Source of the DNA: Nostoc sp. HK-01
GTDB lineage: Bacteria; Cyanobacteriota; Cyanobacteriia; Cyanobacteriales; Nostocaceae
NCBI GenBank assembly: GCA_003990705.1
Contig: AP018318.1
Span: 4,281,501-4,345,500, forward strand
Direction of reading: 5' to 3'
DNA: 64,000 nt
In this document: positions 43,745 to 54,230 of the stretch, piece after piece
How positions within the stretch are numbered: position 1 is the first letter of the stretch
Layout: each line of letters starts with the position of its first letter
The notes under the pieces: model-generated
Told to the model about the DNA's origin: nothing
What the model saw: only the letters and a program-made list of their open reading frames with translations
The model's database searches: none
Made by a program: the position numbers and the translations under genes

Positions 43745-43767
43745 GCTATTTTTAGGCTAAAAATAGC
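43745..43767. promoter_or_regulatory. Perfect 10-bp palindrome upstream of the acyltransferase
   Basis: gctattttta-ggc-taaaaatagc lies 130 bp before the acyltransferase start. It may be an operator or a terminator of the decayed upstream DNA. Confidence 0.35.
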
Positions 43768-43898
43768 GCCTTAGTTCGACAATATTTGTCTAATTTTTTC
43801 ACCGAAACATAACTTGACTAATTCCCGATCAGCAGCACTACCAAAAAATACACATCTTCAATTCAGCTAACATAAACTCGTCTCAGAGATAAGCAGTC

Positions 43899-44609
43899 AT
43901 GAGTAACCAAAAACATTTTTCCAAATCCCAACGCTTCAAAGAATTACTGCTCATCACATTGTTAGGGGATATTCCAACTCTTGCTCTTGGCACAAAACTC
44001 CGGAGTTGGTTATATCGCATTATTTTTGCTCAGTTGGATAGCTCAGTTTATATACAAAATGGTGTGGAATTTTTGGGAGCAGATAAAATTAGCATCGGTA
44101 AAAGAGCGCATATTTTTAAAGGTGTGAGAATCGATGCTCAAGGACACTCAAATAATCAAATTTATTTAAGTCATGGGGTGGCTATAGAACGTAACGTTGA
44201 TATTGGCTGTTTAGACAACACATCCATCTACATCGACGAAGAAACCTTTATTGGCCCTGATGTATGTATTGCGGGGCCAGGAGATATTACCATTGGCAAG
44301 CGCTGTCTAATTGCCGCCCACTCAGGCATATATGCTAACAATCATAATTTTTCTAATCCTCTAGAACCAATTAAATCTCAAGGCATTACTCGTCAAGGAA
44401 TTGTCATTGAAGATGATTGTTGGTTGGGACATGGAGTGACAGTATTAGATGGTGTAACGATTGGTGAAGGCAGTGTGATTGGCGCAGGTGCAGTTGTCAC
44501 TAAAGATATTCCGCCATTCTCCGTGGCAGTAGGTGTACCTGCACGAGTTGTCAAAAATCGGATGAGTCAGCAATTATCCGAGAGAGGCGTAGGCATTTCT
44601 TCACCATAA
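43899..44609 (+). CDS. Hexapeptide-repeat acyltransferase (left-handed beta-helix)
   Basis: This 236-residue protein has an N-terminal helical part and a left-handed beta-helix from about residue 50 to 220, with [LIV]G-x4 turns such as ISIGKRAHI, TFIGPDVCI, VTIGEGSVIGAGAVVTKDIP and VGVPARVVK. These mark the maltose/galactoside O-acetyltransferase group. GHGVTVLDGVTIGEG is the acetyl-CoA-binding end. Acceptors are usually sugars. A place in cell-surface polysaccharide synthesis fits the hps-like genes 7 kb away, possibly as an HpsU-type acetyltransferase, but that is only a suggestion. Confidence 0.88.
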   Translation: MSNQKHFSKSQRFKELLLITLLGDIPTLALGTKLRSWLYRIIFAQLDSSVYIQNGVEFLGADKISIGKRAHIFKGVRIDAQGHSNNQIYLSHGVAIERNVDIGCLDNTSIYIDEETFIGPDVCIAGPGDITIGKRCLIAAHSGIYANNHNFSNPLEPIKSQGITRQGIVIEDDCWLGHGVTVLDGVTIGEGSVIGAGAVVTKDIPPFSVAVGVPARVVKNRMSQQLSERGVGISSP

Positions 44610-44718
44610 TTAACGCGATGTGCGACTTATTTTCGAGAAAAAGTTGCACACAGTGTTAATTACCACCGCATCTAAAGAAAAGTGTGTCTTTTTTTTCCTT
44701 CAGAAAACAAAGCCGTAG

Positions 44719-44997
<279 letters not shown>

Positions 44998-45058
44998 GGC
45001 TGAGTGCTAAGTCAGGAGTTCTGATTTGCTTACTCTCTATTCTCGATAGGAAATAATT

Positions 45059-47587
45059 ATGACCACATTTGAGCAAGTTCCAGTATTTCAATGTGAATTT
45101 GAAGACGATCGCACCGGGTTAAGTAAAGAAACCATCAAACGCGCCTTGGCTGATAATCTTTTTTACATCCAAGGTAAAGTTCCGGCTACAGCCACGCCCA
45201 ATGATTATTACATGGCGTTAGCTTACACAGTCCGCGATCGCATGTTGCAACGCTGGTTCAAAACCACTGAAGTCTATACAAAAAAAGGTGTCAAAGTTGT
45301 CAGTTATCTCTCAGCCGAATTTCTCTTAGGGCCGCACTTGAGTAATAACTTGATCAATTTGGGAATTTACGATCTAGTGCGTCAAGTAGTCGAGGAATCC
45401 GGGCTAGATTTTGTCCAATTACGGGAAATTGAAGAAGAACCAGGACTAGGTAATGGTGGCCTAGGTCGCCTTGCAGCCTGTTATATGGACTCCCTGTCAA
45501 CTTTAGAAATTCCCGCCATTGGCTATGGAATTCGCTACGAATTTGGCATCTTTGACCAAGAAATCCGCGATGGTTGGCAAGTGGAAATTACAGATAAATG
45601 GCTACACTTAGGCAACCCTTGGGAAATTCCTCGGCTCGAAGAAACTATAGAAGTTAAGTTTGGCGGGCGCACCGAAGCTTATTATGATGAAAAGTGCCGT
45701 TATCGCGTACGTTGGATTCCCGATAAAGTGGTGAAGGGTGTTCCCTACGATACACCCATCTCAGGTTATAACGTCAACACTGTCAATACCTTAAGGCTGT
45801 GGAAAGCTGAAGCTCCTGAGTCTTTTGAATTCCAAGCGTTTAACGTTGGTGACTACTATGGTGCTGTCAACAGAAAGGTAGTTTCCGAAAATATTACCAA
45901 AGTTCTCTATCCGAATGATGAATTGATGAAAGGCAAAGAACTGCGGTTAGAACAACAGTATTTCTTTGTTTCTTGTTCTTTGCAAGACATGATTCGGCTG
46001 CACTTGCAAAAAGGTGAGAGCTTAGAGACATTTCATCAGTCCTTTGCGGTGCAACTCAATGACACCCACCCATCCATCGGTGTAGCGGAATTGATGCGGC
46101 TGTTAGTCGATGAGTATGAAATAGAGTGGGATCAGGCTTGGCAAATCACGCAAAACACCTTTGGTTACACTAACCATACGCTGTTACCAGAGGCTTTAGA
46201 AAAGTGGACTTTAAGCCTATTTAAGAATTTACTGCCCAGACATCTGCAAATTATCTATGAAATTAACCAGCGTTTCTTAGGTCAAGTGCGGGCAAAATAT
46301 CCCAACGATAGCGATCGCCTAGCACGGCTATCGTTAATTGATGAGAGTGGTGAAAAGTATGTCCGCATGGCAAACCTAGCCAGTGTGGGTTCTCATGCGA
46401 TTAATGGTGTTGCAGCCCTACATACAGAGTTACTCAAGCGTGATGTACTGGGCGATTTCCACGAACTTTGGCCAGAGAAATTCAGCAACAAAACCAATGG
46501 AGTCACACCACGCCGTTGGATAGTAGTGAGTAATCCCTTACTAGCTAACTTGATTACTCGCAAAATAGGGGCAGATTGGATTAGTCATCTAGAAGACCTC
46601 AAGCAACTCGAAGCCTTTATCGAAGATGCTGAGTTTCGTCGAGAATGGCGACAAACCAAGCAAGATATTAAGGGATATTTGGCGACTTATATCAAGGAAA
46701 ACCACGGGATTGAAGTGAATCCCGAATCACTGTTTGATGTGCAAGTGAAGCGATTGCATGAGTATAAGCGCCAACACCTAAACGTGCTGCACATCATTAC
46801 GCTCTACAAGCGGATTAAAGATAACCCCAACATTGAAATCACACCCCGCACATTTATTTTTGGTGGTAAAGCTGCTCCTGGCTATTTCATGGCTAAATTG
46901 ATCATTAAACTCATCAACTCCGTTGGTGATGTAGTTAACAATGATCCCGATGTGCGCGATCGCCTAAAAGTAGTATTCTTACCAGATTACAATGTCAGGT
47001 TTGGTCAACGAGTCTACCCAGCCGCCGACCTTTCCGAACAAATCTCCACTGCTGGTAAAGAAGCTTCTGGCACTGGTAACATGAAATTTGCCATGAATGG
47101 GGCGCTGACTATTGGCACACTTGATGGTGCAAATATCGAAATCCGCGAAGAAGTCGGAGAAGAAAACTTCTTCTTGTTTGGACTTACAACCGAACAAGTA
47201 TATGAATTAAAGTCCAAAGGTTATAACCCCTGGGACTATTACCATAACAATCCGCAACTTAAACAAGTAATTGACCTGATCAGTTCTGGATTTTTCTCTC
47301 ACGGTGATACTAATCTATTCCGTCCCTTAGTAGACTCACTGTTGTACCACGATCCCTACATGTTGTTTGCCGATTACCAGTCTTATATTGACGCTCAAGA
47401 CCAGGTAAATCAAGCTTACCGTGACCAAGAACACTGGACACGGATGTCAATTCTCAATGCAGCACGTATGGGCAAATTCTCTTCTGACCGTGCCATTCTA
47501 GAATATTGTCAAGAAATCTGGAATGCTGTACCAGTGAAAATCGAACTAGAAGAATATATTCAAGGGAGGGCTGGTTTGAAAGTTTAA
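45059..47587 (+). CDS. glgP: Glycogen/starch phosphorylase, classical type
   Basis: This 842-residue enzyme carries the full classical signature: EEEPGLGNGGLGRLAACYMDS, NDTHPSIG, NGVTPRRW, KRLHEYKRQ and the pyridoxal-phosphate lysine in EASGTGNMKFAMNGALTIGT. It phosphorolyses glycogen to glucose-1-phosphate. The start has AGGAAA 7 bases upstream. The pgm remnant lies 62 bp before it, which suggests an ancestral pgm-glgP neighbourhood. Confidence 0.97.
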   Translation: MTTFEQVPVFQCEFEDDRTGLSKETIKRALADNLFYIQGKVPATATPNDYYMALAYTVRDRMLQRWFKTTEVYTKKGVKVVSYLSAEFLLGPHLSNNLINLGIYDLVRQVVEESGLDFVQLREIEEEPGLGNGGLGRLAACYMDSLSTLEIPAIGYGIRYEFGIFDQEIRDGWQVEITDKWLHLGNPWEIPRLEETIEVKFGGRTEAYYDEKCRYRVRWIPDKVVKGVPYDTPISGYNVNTVNTLRLWKAEAPESFEFQAFNVGDYYGAVNRKVVSENITKVLYPNDELMKGKELRLEQQYFFVSCSLQDMIRLHLQKGESLETFHQSFAVQLNDTHPSIGVAELMRLLVDEYEIEWDQAWQITQNTFGYTNHTLLPEALEKWTLSLFKNLLPRHLQIIYEINQRFLGQVRAKYPNDSDRLARLSLIDESGEKYVRMANLASVGSHAINGVAALHTELLKRDVLGDFHELWPEKFSNKTNGVTPRRWIVVSNPLLANLITRKIGADWISHLEDLKQLEAFIEDAEFRREWRQTKQDIKGYLATYIKENHGIEVNPESLFDVQVKRLHEYKRQHLNVLHIITLYKRIKDNPNIEITPRTFIFGGKAAPGYFMAKLIIKLINSVGDVVNNDPDVRDRLKVVFLPDYNVRFGQRVYPAADLSEQISTAGKEASGTGNMKFAMNGALTIGTLDGANIEIREEVGEENFFLFGLTTEQVYELKSKGYNPWDYYHNNPQLKQVIDLISSGFFSHGDTNLFRPLVDSLLYHDPYMLFADYQSYIDAQDQVNQAYRDQEHWTRMSILNAARMGKFSSDRAILEYCQEIWNAVPVKIELEEYIQGRAGLKV

Positions 47588-47593
47588 GGGTGT

Positions 47594-47642
47594 AAGGGTG
47601 TGGGGGTGTAAGGGTTTTGAACACCTACACCCCCACACCCTT
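47594..47642 (+). terminator. 17-bp perfect inverted repeat after glgP
   Basis: aagggtgtgggggtgta (47594-47610) pairs perfectly with tacacccccacaccctt (47626-47642) around a 15-base loop, 6 bp after the stop. The left side also contains direct gtgtaaggg repeats. The GC-rich hairpin is followed by ttcaacttc, so it could act as a terminator or be a dispersed repeat. Confidence 0.55.
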
Positions 47643-47912
47643 CAACTTCAGGAAACCTCTGGCATTAATTAGCGTCACAACATTAGCCAGTCAAAAAATA
47701 CATCTCAAAGGCATCTACGAATCAAATAAACCACAGTATGAGATAATAGCGAAACTTGTGCCATACTCTATGGGTTGGTCACGACATAGCCCTCCACTCT
47801 CAATAGAGTGCGCTCAAAACGAGGCAAGATTTGGGTAAGATATAGGAGCTATCTTTTCTGCATAGCAGATACTGAGAGAAGCTTTTTTCCGACCCCCTTT
47901 GGAGATATTTCT

Positions 47913-48029
47913 ATGCTGACTTTAAAAATCGCTGTTTATATTGTTGTTGCCTTCTTTGTGACTATCTTTGTCTTCGGATTCTTGTCAAATGATCCTGCTC
48001 GTAACCCCGGTCGTCGGGATTTAGAGTAA
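47913..48029 (+). CDS. psbI: Photosystem II reaction centre protein PsbI
   Basis: This is a 38-residue single-span thylakoid protein, [16 protein letters not shown] at the start and [13 protein letters not shown] at the end, which matches cyanobacterial PsbI almost residue for residue. It helps assemble and stabilise the D1/D2 core of photosystem II. I chose the ATG at 47913, with GGAG about 10 bases upstream; the longer open frame before it is not part of the gene. Confidence 0.97.
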   Translation: MLTLKIAVYIVVAFFVTIFVFGFLSNDPARNPGRRDLE

Positions 48030-48581
48030 GAACAAGACAAATTATCCGCGACTGCCGGAAGGTGGAAAACACCCAAAGTCACGGACAATTGCTTGCTATC
48101 CTACAGGAAAGCTTTACGCCTAAAACTGAATGGCAGTTGCTACAACAGGGAAAATCCGCAGCCAGTGGCTCAAACGGAGTTTCCCTTCGCAGTAACTGGG
48201 TTTCGACACAAAGTAAATTATGGTGAAACATACTGCCTGGATCACTCCAATAAACACTAGTACAACAAGGCAAAAGTAAAAAGTCAAAAGGAAAAAGAAA
48301 GAATAGTGATACCACGAGCCTCTTAGCAATTCCAGATGGTCTGTTTATTTACACCAACCTGTACTAGCTTTTGATGAGTTTAGCTGATGGCAAAGCCCAA
48401 TTAGGAAACTGCCTTCTGTCACAGACACAGGGCATTTTGGCAAAGCAATCTCCTTGACAATGCAATTTCCTCTTTTTAGCAGCTTGCTGCATGTAGGCAG
48501 AAAGCAAAAGTCGGAAGACAAAAGGTGAGTTCATCTTTCCGGCTATTCGTTGGCTATTTGTTCGGTTAATTTTGCCCAGAT
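48030..48581. other. 550-bp gap after psbI
   Basis: No gene or clear remnant is recognised. A short aaggcaaaagtaaaaagtca-type A-rich repeat lies around 48270-48295, similar to the string around 39060. The rest shows no structure I can support. Confidence 0.4.
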
Positions 48582-51185
48582 ATGCTTCATCCAGTTCTGC
48601 CGCCTGCACCGCCTCCTGTTCTTGAACCTATAAAATCTACAAATTCTCTGCCATCGGTTAGTAATACCCAAGTTCATGCGTTTGTAGAGCCAGTTAGTGA
48701 TACCCAAAACCTTCCAGAAAAGCCCCAAAGTACCAAAATTGCGGATAGTAAAAATGTACCGCCTCAGACATTAGTACCGATCGCATCGGCTGCCGATAAT
48801 TTAGGCACTGCGAAAACTATACCCACTCCCAATACACCAGAAACTCTACCCCCAGCACTTTCGCCGTTTTCTCCATCGAGAAATGCTGCAACTTTAGGAC
48901 AACCTTTAGGCATTGGCTATGGCATTCAGACAGTGAATGTCAGTGGTGATAATCCACCTCAAACTGGCTCAAATATTCAGCAATTCCCCTCACCAAAAAA
49001 AGTTGTCCCTGAAAAAATTGTCCAGCCAACATCTGTTCAGCAATTCCCATCACCAGAACAAGTTGTTGCGGAAAAAGTCACTCCACCAGCATCCCCAACG
49101 CCAACTATTGCGCCACCACAAAAACCAGAAACTATCAATCTCTCTGGTAAATTTAGCGATGATGTACCGAGTACTCAGCCAGTCCAAAATATTATTGAGT
49201 TTAAATCTCGTAACCTCAGCAACGAATCGACTACCCCAACAAACATAGAATTCAAATCACCCAACCAACCAACTCAAGCAGCACCTAGTTCTCCAACACC
49301 CCAGCCAGCATCTCCCACAACCACACCAGTAGTGCGGGAGAGAATTGTCGAAGTTATCTCAGATCGGCAAGAGTATGATGAGCAACGGCGAATTGTTACG
49401 GCTGAAGGTAATGTAGTAGTGCGATTTGACGGGGCTGTAGTGGATGCCGATCGCCTACAGGTGAATTTAGCAAATTTAATTGCTGTTGGTGAAGGTAATG
49501 TTGCCCTGACTAGGGGTGATCAGTTGTTGCGTGGGCAACGCTTTACTTATAATTTTTTGCAAGACAGTGGGGAATTAGAAAATGGTAGCGGTGAAATTTA
49601 TATCCCCACATCTTCTACAGATTTAGGCTTTTTACCTGCTGAGAACACCCCTGGTAGTTTACAACTCAGACCACCAAGCGATCGCATTCGCGCTAATCAG
49701 CCACTCACAGATGTCAAAAGTCCGGGACAAGTTAATGTGGTTGTCGGGGGTCGCAGCGCCAGTAACTTGCCAACACCACCACAAGGTGGACAAGTTAAAC
49801 GAGTCCGGTTTGAAGCCAGACACATCGATTTTTATCCGCGAGGTTGGCAAGCTAGGGATGTACGCCTCACAAATGACCCATTTTCGCCGCCCGAACTAGA
49901 ATTACGGGCGAGTAAAGTTACCCTGACACGCCAAGCGCCCTTAATTGACCGGATTAAAACCGAACGTCAACGTTTGGTATTTGATCAAGGTCTTAGCTTA
50001 CCCATACCCATAGATAACCAAACTATTGACCGCCGGGAACAAGAAGTCACTCCCGCAATTGTGTCTCCTGGCTATGATGGCGATGACCGGGGTGGTTTAT
50101 ATGTAGAACGGAGTTTTACCCCGATAAATACAGAAACAGCACGTTGGGTAATCACACCCCAGTTGTTTGTGCAGAAAGCAGCACAGGGTGGTTTTAGCGA
50201 TCCAGCGTCTTTGTTTGGTGTTAGAAGTAAAGTGAATGCAGTTTTAAGCCCAAAAACCACATTGCGCGGTTCTGGGGAATTAACCAGTTTTGACTTGAGC
50301 CAATTAGACTCAAATCTCCGGGCAAATGTGCGACTGCAACAGCAATTGGGCGATCGCAATCCCCATCTTTTAAATTTGGAATATACCTATCGAGATCGCT
50401 TATATAACGGTTCTCTGGGCTTTCAAACTGTCCAAAGTAGTTTGGGCGCGATTGTCCTCTCTCCTATTGTTCCTTTGGGGAAAAGTGGGATTTACCTTGA
50501 CTATCAAGCAAGCGCACAATATATTAACGCCAATAGCGATCGCCAAGACATATATGGATCTGACCGCAGTTTTGAACGAGTCTCGTTAGGCCGTCTGCAA
50601 GCCAGTGCTGCTCTCAGCACAGGTGTGTACCTCTGGCAAGGAAAGGCATTACCAGCCACAGCTACCGAAGGATTGCGCTATACAGGTAATCCTGTAGTTC
50701 CCTACTTACGGGCGGTGGCTAATCTTAGAGGTACTACTAGTTATTACACAAGTGGTGATGACCAAACCACTCTAATTGGTACAGTTGGATTATTAGGACA
50801 AATTGGCCATTTTTCTCGTCCCTTTCTCGATTACACAGCCTTTAATATTAGTTACGCCCAAGGTTTCAACAGCGGATTGTCGCCTTTTTTCTTTGACCGT
50901 TCCGTAGATGTGAGAGTTCTCAGTGCCGGAATTGTGCAACAAATTTATGGGCCATTTCGGATCGGTTTTCAAACATCAGTTAACTTGGATACAGGCAGAG
51001 AAACCAGTACCGACTATATTTTAGAGTATAGTCGTCGCACCTATGGCATTACCCTACGTTACAATCCTGTTTTAGAGTTAGGCGGCTTCAGCATTCGCAT
51101 TAGTGACTTTAATTGGACTGGTGGTACAGACCCATTTTCTACGAATCAAGTTAAACCAGTGGTTGGTGGGGTGCGACAGGAATAA
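48582..51185 (+). CDS. DUF3769 protein, LptD/OstA-like outer-membrane component
   Basis: This 867-residue protein has a Pro/Gln/Thr-rich, low-complexity stretch (residues 1 to about 250), an OstA-like beta domain (about 255-345: VEVISDRQEYDEQRRIVTAE, GEGNVALTRGDQLLRGQRF), and a large beta-barrel-like region with many aromatic girdle residues up to the end. Cyanobacterial DUF3769 proteins are regarded as LptD-type outer-membrane lipopolysaccharide insertion factors. An in-frame TAA lies four codons before the ATG, so the start is fixed near 48582; no classical signal peptide follows, which is usual for this family's annotated N-termini. Confidence 0.88.
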   Translation: MLHPVLPPAPPPVLEPIKSTNSLPSVSNTQVHAFVEPVSDTQNLPEKPQSTKIADSKNVPPQTLVPIASAADNLGTAKTIPTPNTPETLPPALSPFSPSRNAATLGQPLGIGYGIQTVNVSGDNPPQTGSNIQQFPSPKKVVPEKIVQPTSVQQFPSPEQVVAEKVTPPASPTPTIAPPQKPETINLSGKFSDDVPSTQPVQNIIEFKSRNLSNESTTPTNIEFKSPNQPTQAAPSSPTPQPASPTTTPVVRERIVEVISDRQEYDEQRRIVTAEGNVVVRFDGAVVDADRLQVNLANLIAVGEGNVALTRGDQLLRGQRFTYNFLQDSGELENGSGEIYIPTSSTDLGFLPAENTPGSLQLRPPSDRIRANQPLTDVKSPGQVNVVVGGRSASNLPTPPQGGQVKRVRFEARHIDFYPRGWQARDVRLTNDPFSPPELELRASKVTLTRQAPLIDRIKTERQRLVFDQGLSLPIPIDNQTIDRREQEVTPAIVSPGYDGDDRGGLYVERSFTPINTETARWVITPQLFVQKAAQGGFSDPASLFGVRSKVNAVLSPKTTLRGSGELTSFDLSQLDSNLRANVRLQQQLGDRNPHLLNLEYTYRDRLYNGSLGFQTVQSSLGAIVLSPIVPLGKSGIYLDYQASAQYINANSDRQDIYGSDRSFERVSLGRLQASAALSTGVYLWQGKALPATATEGLRYTGNPVVPYLRAVANLRGTTSYYTSGDDQTTLIGTVGLLGQIGHFSRPFLDYTAFNISYAQGFNSGLSPFFFDRSVDVRVLSAGIVQQIYGPFRIGFQTSVNLDTGRETSTDYILEYSRRTYGITLRYNPVLELGGFSIRISDFNWTGGTDPFSTNQVKPVVGGVRQE

Positions 51186-51380
51186 TGTACTTGAGTAAGT
51201 TTTTTAGTCTCATTAGACACCAGCTTTATGTATGTTATTATCAGGTTTTAGCTTTGAGGATAAAGTAAGTAGCCTTTATAAAACAAGAAAAAGCGCTAGG
51301 AAACTAGAGGCTAGAAAGTAGTATTTCTGACTCAGCAATCAGCACTTTTTATACAAAGGCTAATAGGCTAAAGCGCTGCT

Positions 51381-53042
51381 ATGGCAAAAGTAAAATCAAA
51401 ATTCCAGAAATCAAAAAACTCAAAAAAGCAGCCTGCAAAAAAGGAAGCACCTACTCTTAGCCTCCAAGAAAGGTTAGCCCAAAAACGTCAAGCAACTAAA
51501 GCCCGCAAAGAATTCATGGATTTGCTGAGTAAATCCTTATCTATAGGGCTATTTTTAGGCTTTTTGTTATTTTTATTCGCCGGAATTAAAGCAGCATTAC
51601 CGGCTGTCTTGGGGATTCTGGTAATGTCTTTTTCTTATAAATATCCCCGTCAAGCGTTAATTGGCTTTATGATTTATGTTCCCTTTGGAGGAACAATTAC
51701 TTATTACATTGGCAATAGTCCAATTTTGCAATTAGCGAAAGATTCATTTTATGTCCCAGTAGCGATCGCACTGTGGCAGATTTGTCGCAAACAGAAGCTA
51801 CCCTTCATTGTCCCCCAACAAATTAAAATTCCTCTGTATTTTGTATTAGCTTCAAGTTTATTAACTTTGGTGTTTATCAATGGCGGACAACAACTTAACC
51901 CACCGCCTGTTGGGCTATTACAAACACCAGTTAAAGAAATACCTATAGGCTTAGGAATTCTAGGATTAAAAGTTTTTTTAGGTTATGTGCCTTTAATTAC
52001 TTGTGCTTACTATCTAATTCGTGATAAAAAAGATTTTTTATTGTTAACTCGCTTACAAATTGTTCTCATCTTGATTTGCTGCGGGCTAGGATTTCTCCAA
52101 TACCTGCTATTAGTAGTTGGGATTTGTGAAGGTACCCGAAATTTAGAAGGTGCTGCTTTATTTAAAGCCACACTTGAAGCCCGATGTTATTTTGGCGGAG
52201 CTTTAGTCTACAGTCCCAGTCAAGGAATCATTCGCCTCCCAGGAACATTTGTAGCACCTTGGCAATGGGCATGGTTTTTAATTTCTAGCACCTTTTTTGC
52301 CTTTGCTACAGGTTTTTCTGACCCATCGGTTTTGTGGCGGCTCACAAGTTTAGGTTCTTTAGCTCTAATCTTTGTCAACGCAGTAGTTTCTGGACAGAGA
52401 ATTGCTTTAGCCTTAGTACCCACTTGCTTTGTGATGCTGCTATTACTCACTGGTCAAATTGCTAACCTCAAACGGTTTATCCCTATTGGGGTGGGACTGG
52501 TGATGATTTTGGGAATTGCAGTTGTGACTAACCCTGTAGTTGTTCAAGAGCGACTAGATAGCTTTTTGGTTCGTTGGAATGCTTCACCGCCACAAGACTT
52601 TATCATCCAGCAATTTGAGGAAAACTGGAAAAACGTAGACACTCCTATCGGCAGTGGCTTAGGTCGAGCGACTAACTCGGCGCGTGCATTAGGTGAAACC
52701 AAGTTAGTAGAGACATACTATCCAAAAGTCTTATATGAGGTGGGGATTTTTGGTGTGTTGGGTTTTTTCGCTTTAGTTAATGTCCTGACATTTACAGGGT
52801 TCAAGACTTATCGTTCGATAAAAAACCGTAATTTCCGCAGTTACGGAGCATCTATGTGGGTGTTTATATTGTTTATTAGTTACAACACCTACTACTATCC
52901 TCTAGATGTTGATCCGGTCGCTGTATATTATTGGTTTTTTGCGGGAGTACTCTTCAAATTACCAGCACTGGATAAACAAGAAAAAGAAGATGCCGATCCT
53001 GAAAAAGCCAACAAGAAAAAACGCTTACAAATCAAGTTTTAA
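51381..53042 (+). CDS. hpsL: HpsL-like polysaccharide biosynthesis membrane protein (Wzy/O-antigen-ligase-like)
   Basis: This 553-residue protein has a highly basic cytosolic N-terminus (residues 1-50, many Lys) and about ten transmembrane helices. Conserved-looking loops include YVPFGGTITYYIGNSPILQLAKD and GIIRLPGTFVAPWQWAWF, plus an acidic/basic tail. The pattern is that of cyanobacterial hormogonium polysaccharide protein HpsL, thought to act in polymerisation or export. The name is from memory of the family and is moderately sure. Two glycosyltransferase genes follow at 86 and 79 bp, which supports a polysaccharide cluster. Confidence 0.75.
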   Translation: MAKVKSKFQKSKNSKKQPAKKEAPTLSLQERLAQKRQATKARKEFMDLLSKSLSIGLFLGFLLFLFAGIKAALPAVLGILVMSFSYKYPRQALIGFMIYVPFGGTITYYIGNSPILQLAKDSFYVPVAIALWQICRKQKLPFIVPQQIKIPLYFVLASSLLTLVFINGGQQLNPPPVGLLQTPVKEIPIGLGILGLKVFLGYVPLITCAYYLIRDKKDFLLLTRLQIVLILICCGLGFLQYLLLVVGICEGTRNLEGAALFKATLEARCYFGGALVYSPSQGIIRLPGTFVAPWQWAWFLISSTFFAFATGFSDPSVLWRLTSLGSLALIFVNAVVSGQRIALALVPTCFVMLLLLTGQIANLKRFIPIGVGLVMILGIAVVTNPVVVQERLDSFLVRWNASPPQDFIIQQFEENWKNVDTPIGSGLGRATNSARALGETKLVETYYPKVLYEVGIFGVLGFFALVNVLTFTGFKTYRSIKNRNFRSYGASMWVFILFISYNTYYYPLDVDPVAVYYWFFAGVLFKLPALDKQEKEDADPEKANKKKRLQIKF

Positions 53043-53128
53043 TTGATTATATTTATCTTGGCAGTGACAGATATCATCACAGGTCATTCTACTACCAAAA
53101 CAACCAATTTAGTTGAGCAGAAAATTAC

Positions 53129-54151
53129 ATGAATGATTTGCCTTTAATTTCCGTAATTATACCAACCTACGGACGAGAGGAAGCTTTAAGGGATAGTATT
53201 GCAGATGTTCTGATTCAAGATTATCCCCATTTTGAAGTTTTGGTAGTAGATCAATCGCCAAAACACGAACCAGAAGTTCAAGCTTATTTAGAAGAAGTAA
53301 CGGCACTAGGTAAAATTCAATGGTTTCGTCTGAATTGGGCTAGTTTACCTGGGGCGCGGAATTATGGTGTGCGGCGTTCATCTGGAGAAATAATTTTATT
53401 TATTGATGATGATGTGAAATTAACGCCTGGGTTTTTAATGGCTCATGCAAAAAATTATTTGCAAAATCCAGAGATTGGGGCTGTTGCTGGGCGAGTATTT
53501 GACAGAATGAAGTTGGGCGAATCTGGGGGAAAATTACAGATTGAATATCTCCCTTCGCAAGCGATGAATCCTGGTATTGCTTGGTATTATATTGATTTAG
53601 TACATACAATTAAACCCCAACAAGTGTTAACAGCTAGGGGTTGTAATATGTCATTCCGTCGCGAGATTTTTAGTAAGTATGGACTGAGATTTGATGAAAG
53701 ATTTCGTGGGAGTGCAGTACGAGAAGAATCTGATTTTTGTTTGCGAGTTAGGCAGACAGGATATAAGATTTGGTACGACCCAGAAGCACATTTAGTGCAT
53801 TTAGGTGAAGAGACGGGTGGTTGTCATGATATTAGTACGCGATCGCTCAAATATCAACTCACTTTCTATCACAATAATTTCTTGATGGCGTTGAAGAACC
53901 TAACTTTTGGTGAGGCTTTACAGTTATACGCTCGTTTATTTGATTGTCAGGTTTTGGGACATCCACCTTGTAATAAAAGTGGTTCTTTTGGTGCTGTTTT
54001 TTCTCGTGCTGTGTTCTACATTTTAGGCTTTATCAATGCGTTATCTAGTGTAATTCAATCTATCTGGAATGATGGGCAGATTTATACTAAGTTGGATCAA
54101 CAACCCCAAATGTTAGTGGTTAATAAACAACCTTCTATGTCTGCTAATTGA
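53129..54151 (+). CDS. Glycosyltransferase family 2 (HpsN-like)
   Basis: This 340-residue protein has a GT-A fold: ISVIIPTYGREEALRDS at the start (nucleotide-sugar site), LVVDQSPK, and the metal-binding DDDVKLTPGF (near residues 92-96), then SFRREIFSKYGLRFDERF and an ED-like EESDFCLR acceptor motif. There is no transmembrane anchor except a weak hydrophobic segment near 290. It lies in the order HpsL-like, GT2, GT4, as in hormogonium polysaccharide loci, where HpsN is a GT2. The sugar donor is unknown. Confidence 0.88.
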   Translation: MNDLPLISVIIPTYGREEALRDSIADVLIQDYPHFEVLVVDQSPKHEPEVQAYLEEVTALGKIQWFRLNWASLPGARNYGVRRSSGEIILFIDDDVKLTPGFLMAHAKNYLQNPEIGAVAGRVFDRMKLGESGGKLQIEYLPSQAMNPGIAWYYIDLVHTIKPQQVLTARGCNMSFRREIFSKYGLRFDERFRGSAVREESDFCLRVRQTGYKIWYDPEAHLVHLGEETGGCHDISTRSLKYQLTFYHNNFLMALKNLTFGEALQLYARLFDCQVLGHPPCNKSGSFGAVFSRAVFYILGFINALSSVIQSIWNDGQIYTKLDQQPQMLVVNKQPSMSAN

Positions 54152-54171
54152 AAATTGCTGTTGCAGTTTTT

Positions 54172-54204
54172 AGATACTCGACTTCTTAAATAAGTCGGGT
54201 ATCT
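54172..54204. repeat. Hairpin repeat, agatactcgactt/aagtcgggtatct
   Basis: Thirteen-base arms with G-T mismatches enclose a 7-base loop, between the two glycosyltransferase genes. It is the same family as the hairpin at 4585-4617 and may attenuate transcription inside the cluster. Confidence 0.6.
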
Positions 54205-54230
54205 GGGCTTATCGATAATATTAAATTAAA

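Larger units (their letters stand above)
42289..43898. other. 1.6-kb region without an intact gene, with decayed coding traces
   Basis: No full gene is present. It contains a cyanobacterial repeat (about 42716-42775), a C-terminal coding trace (42783-42965), a second short coding-like trace around 43170-43254 (AYLFAPMVNFNVMAEVGDTPP split by surrounding stops), and a perfect palindrome (43745-43767) ahead of the acyltransferase. It looks like a graveyard of one or more lost genes. Confidence 0.55.

Noticed and set aside
45059-47587. The two glucan phosphorylases as a recent duplication
   Set aside because: They belong to different subfamilies (DUF3417 type and classical type) with different active-site contexts.
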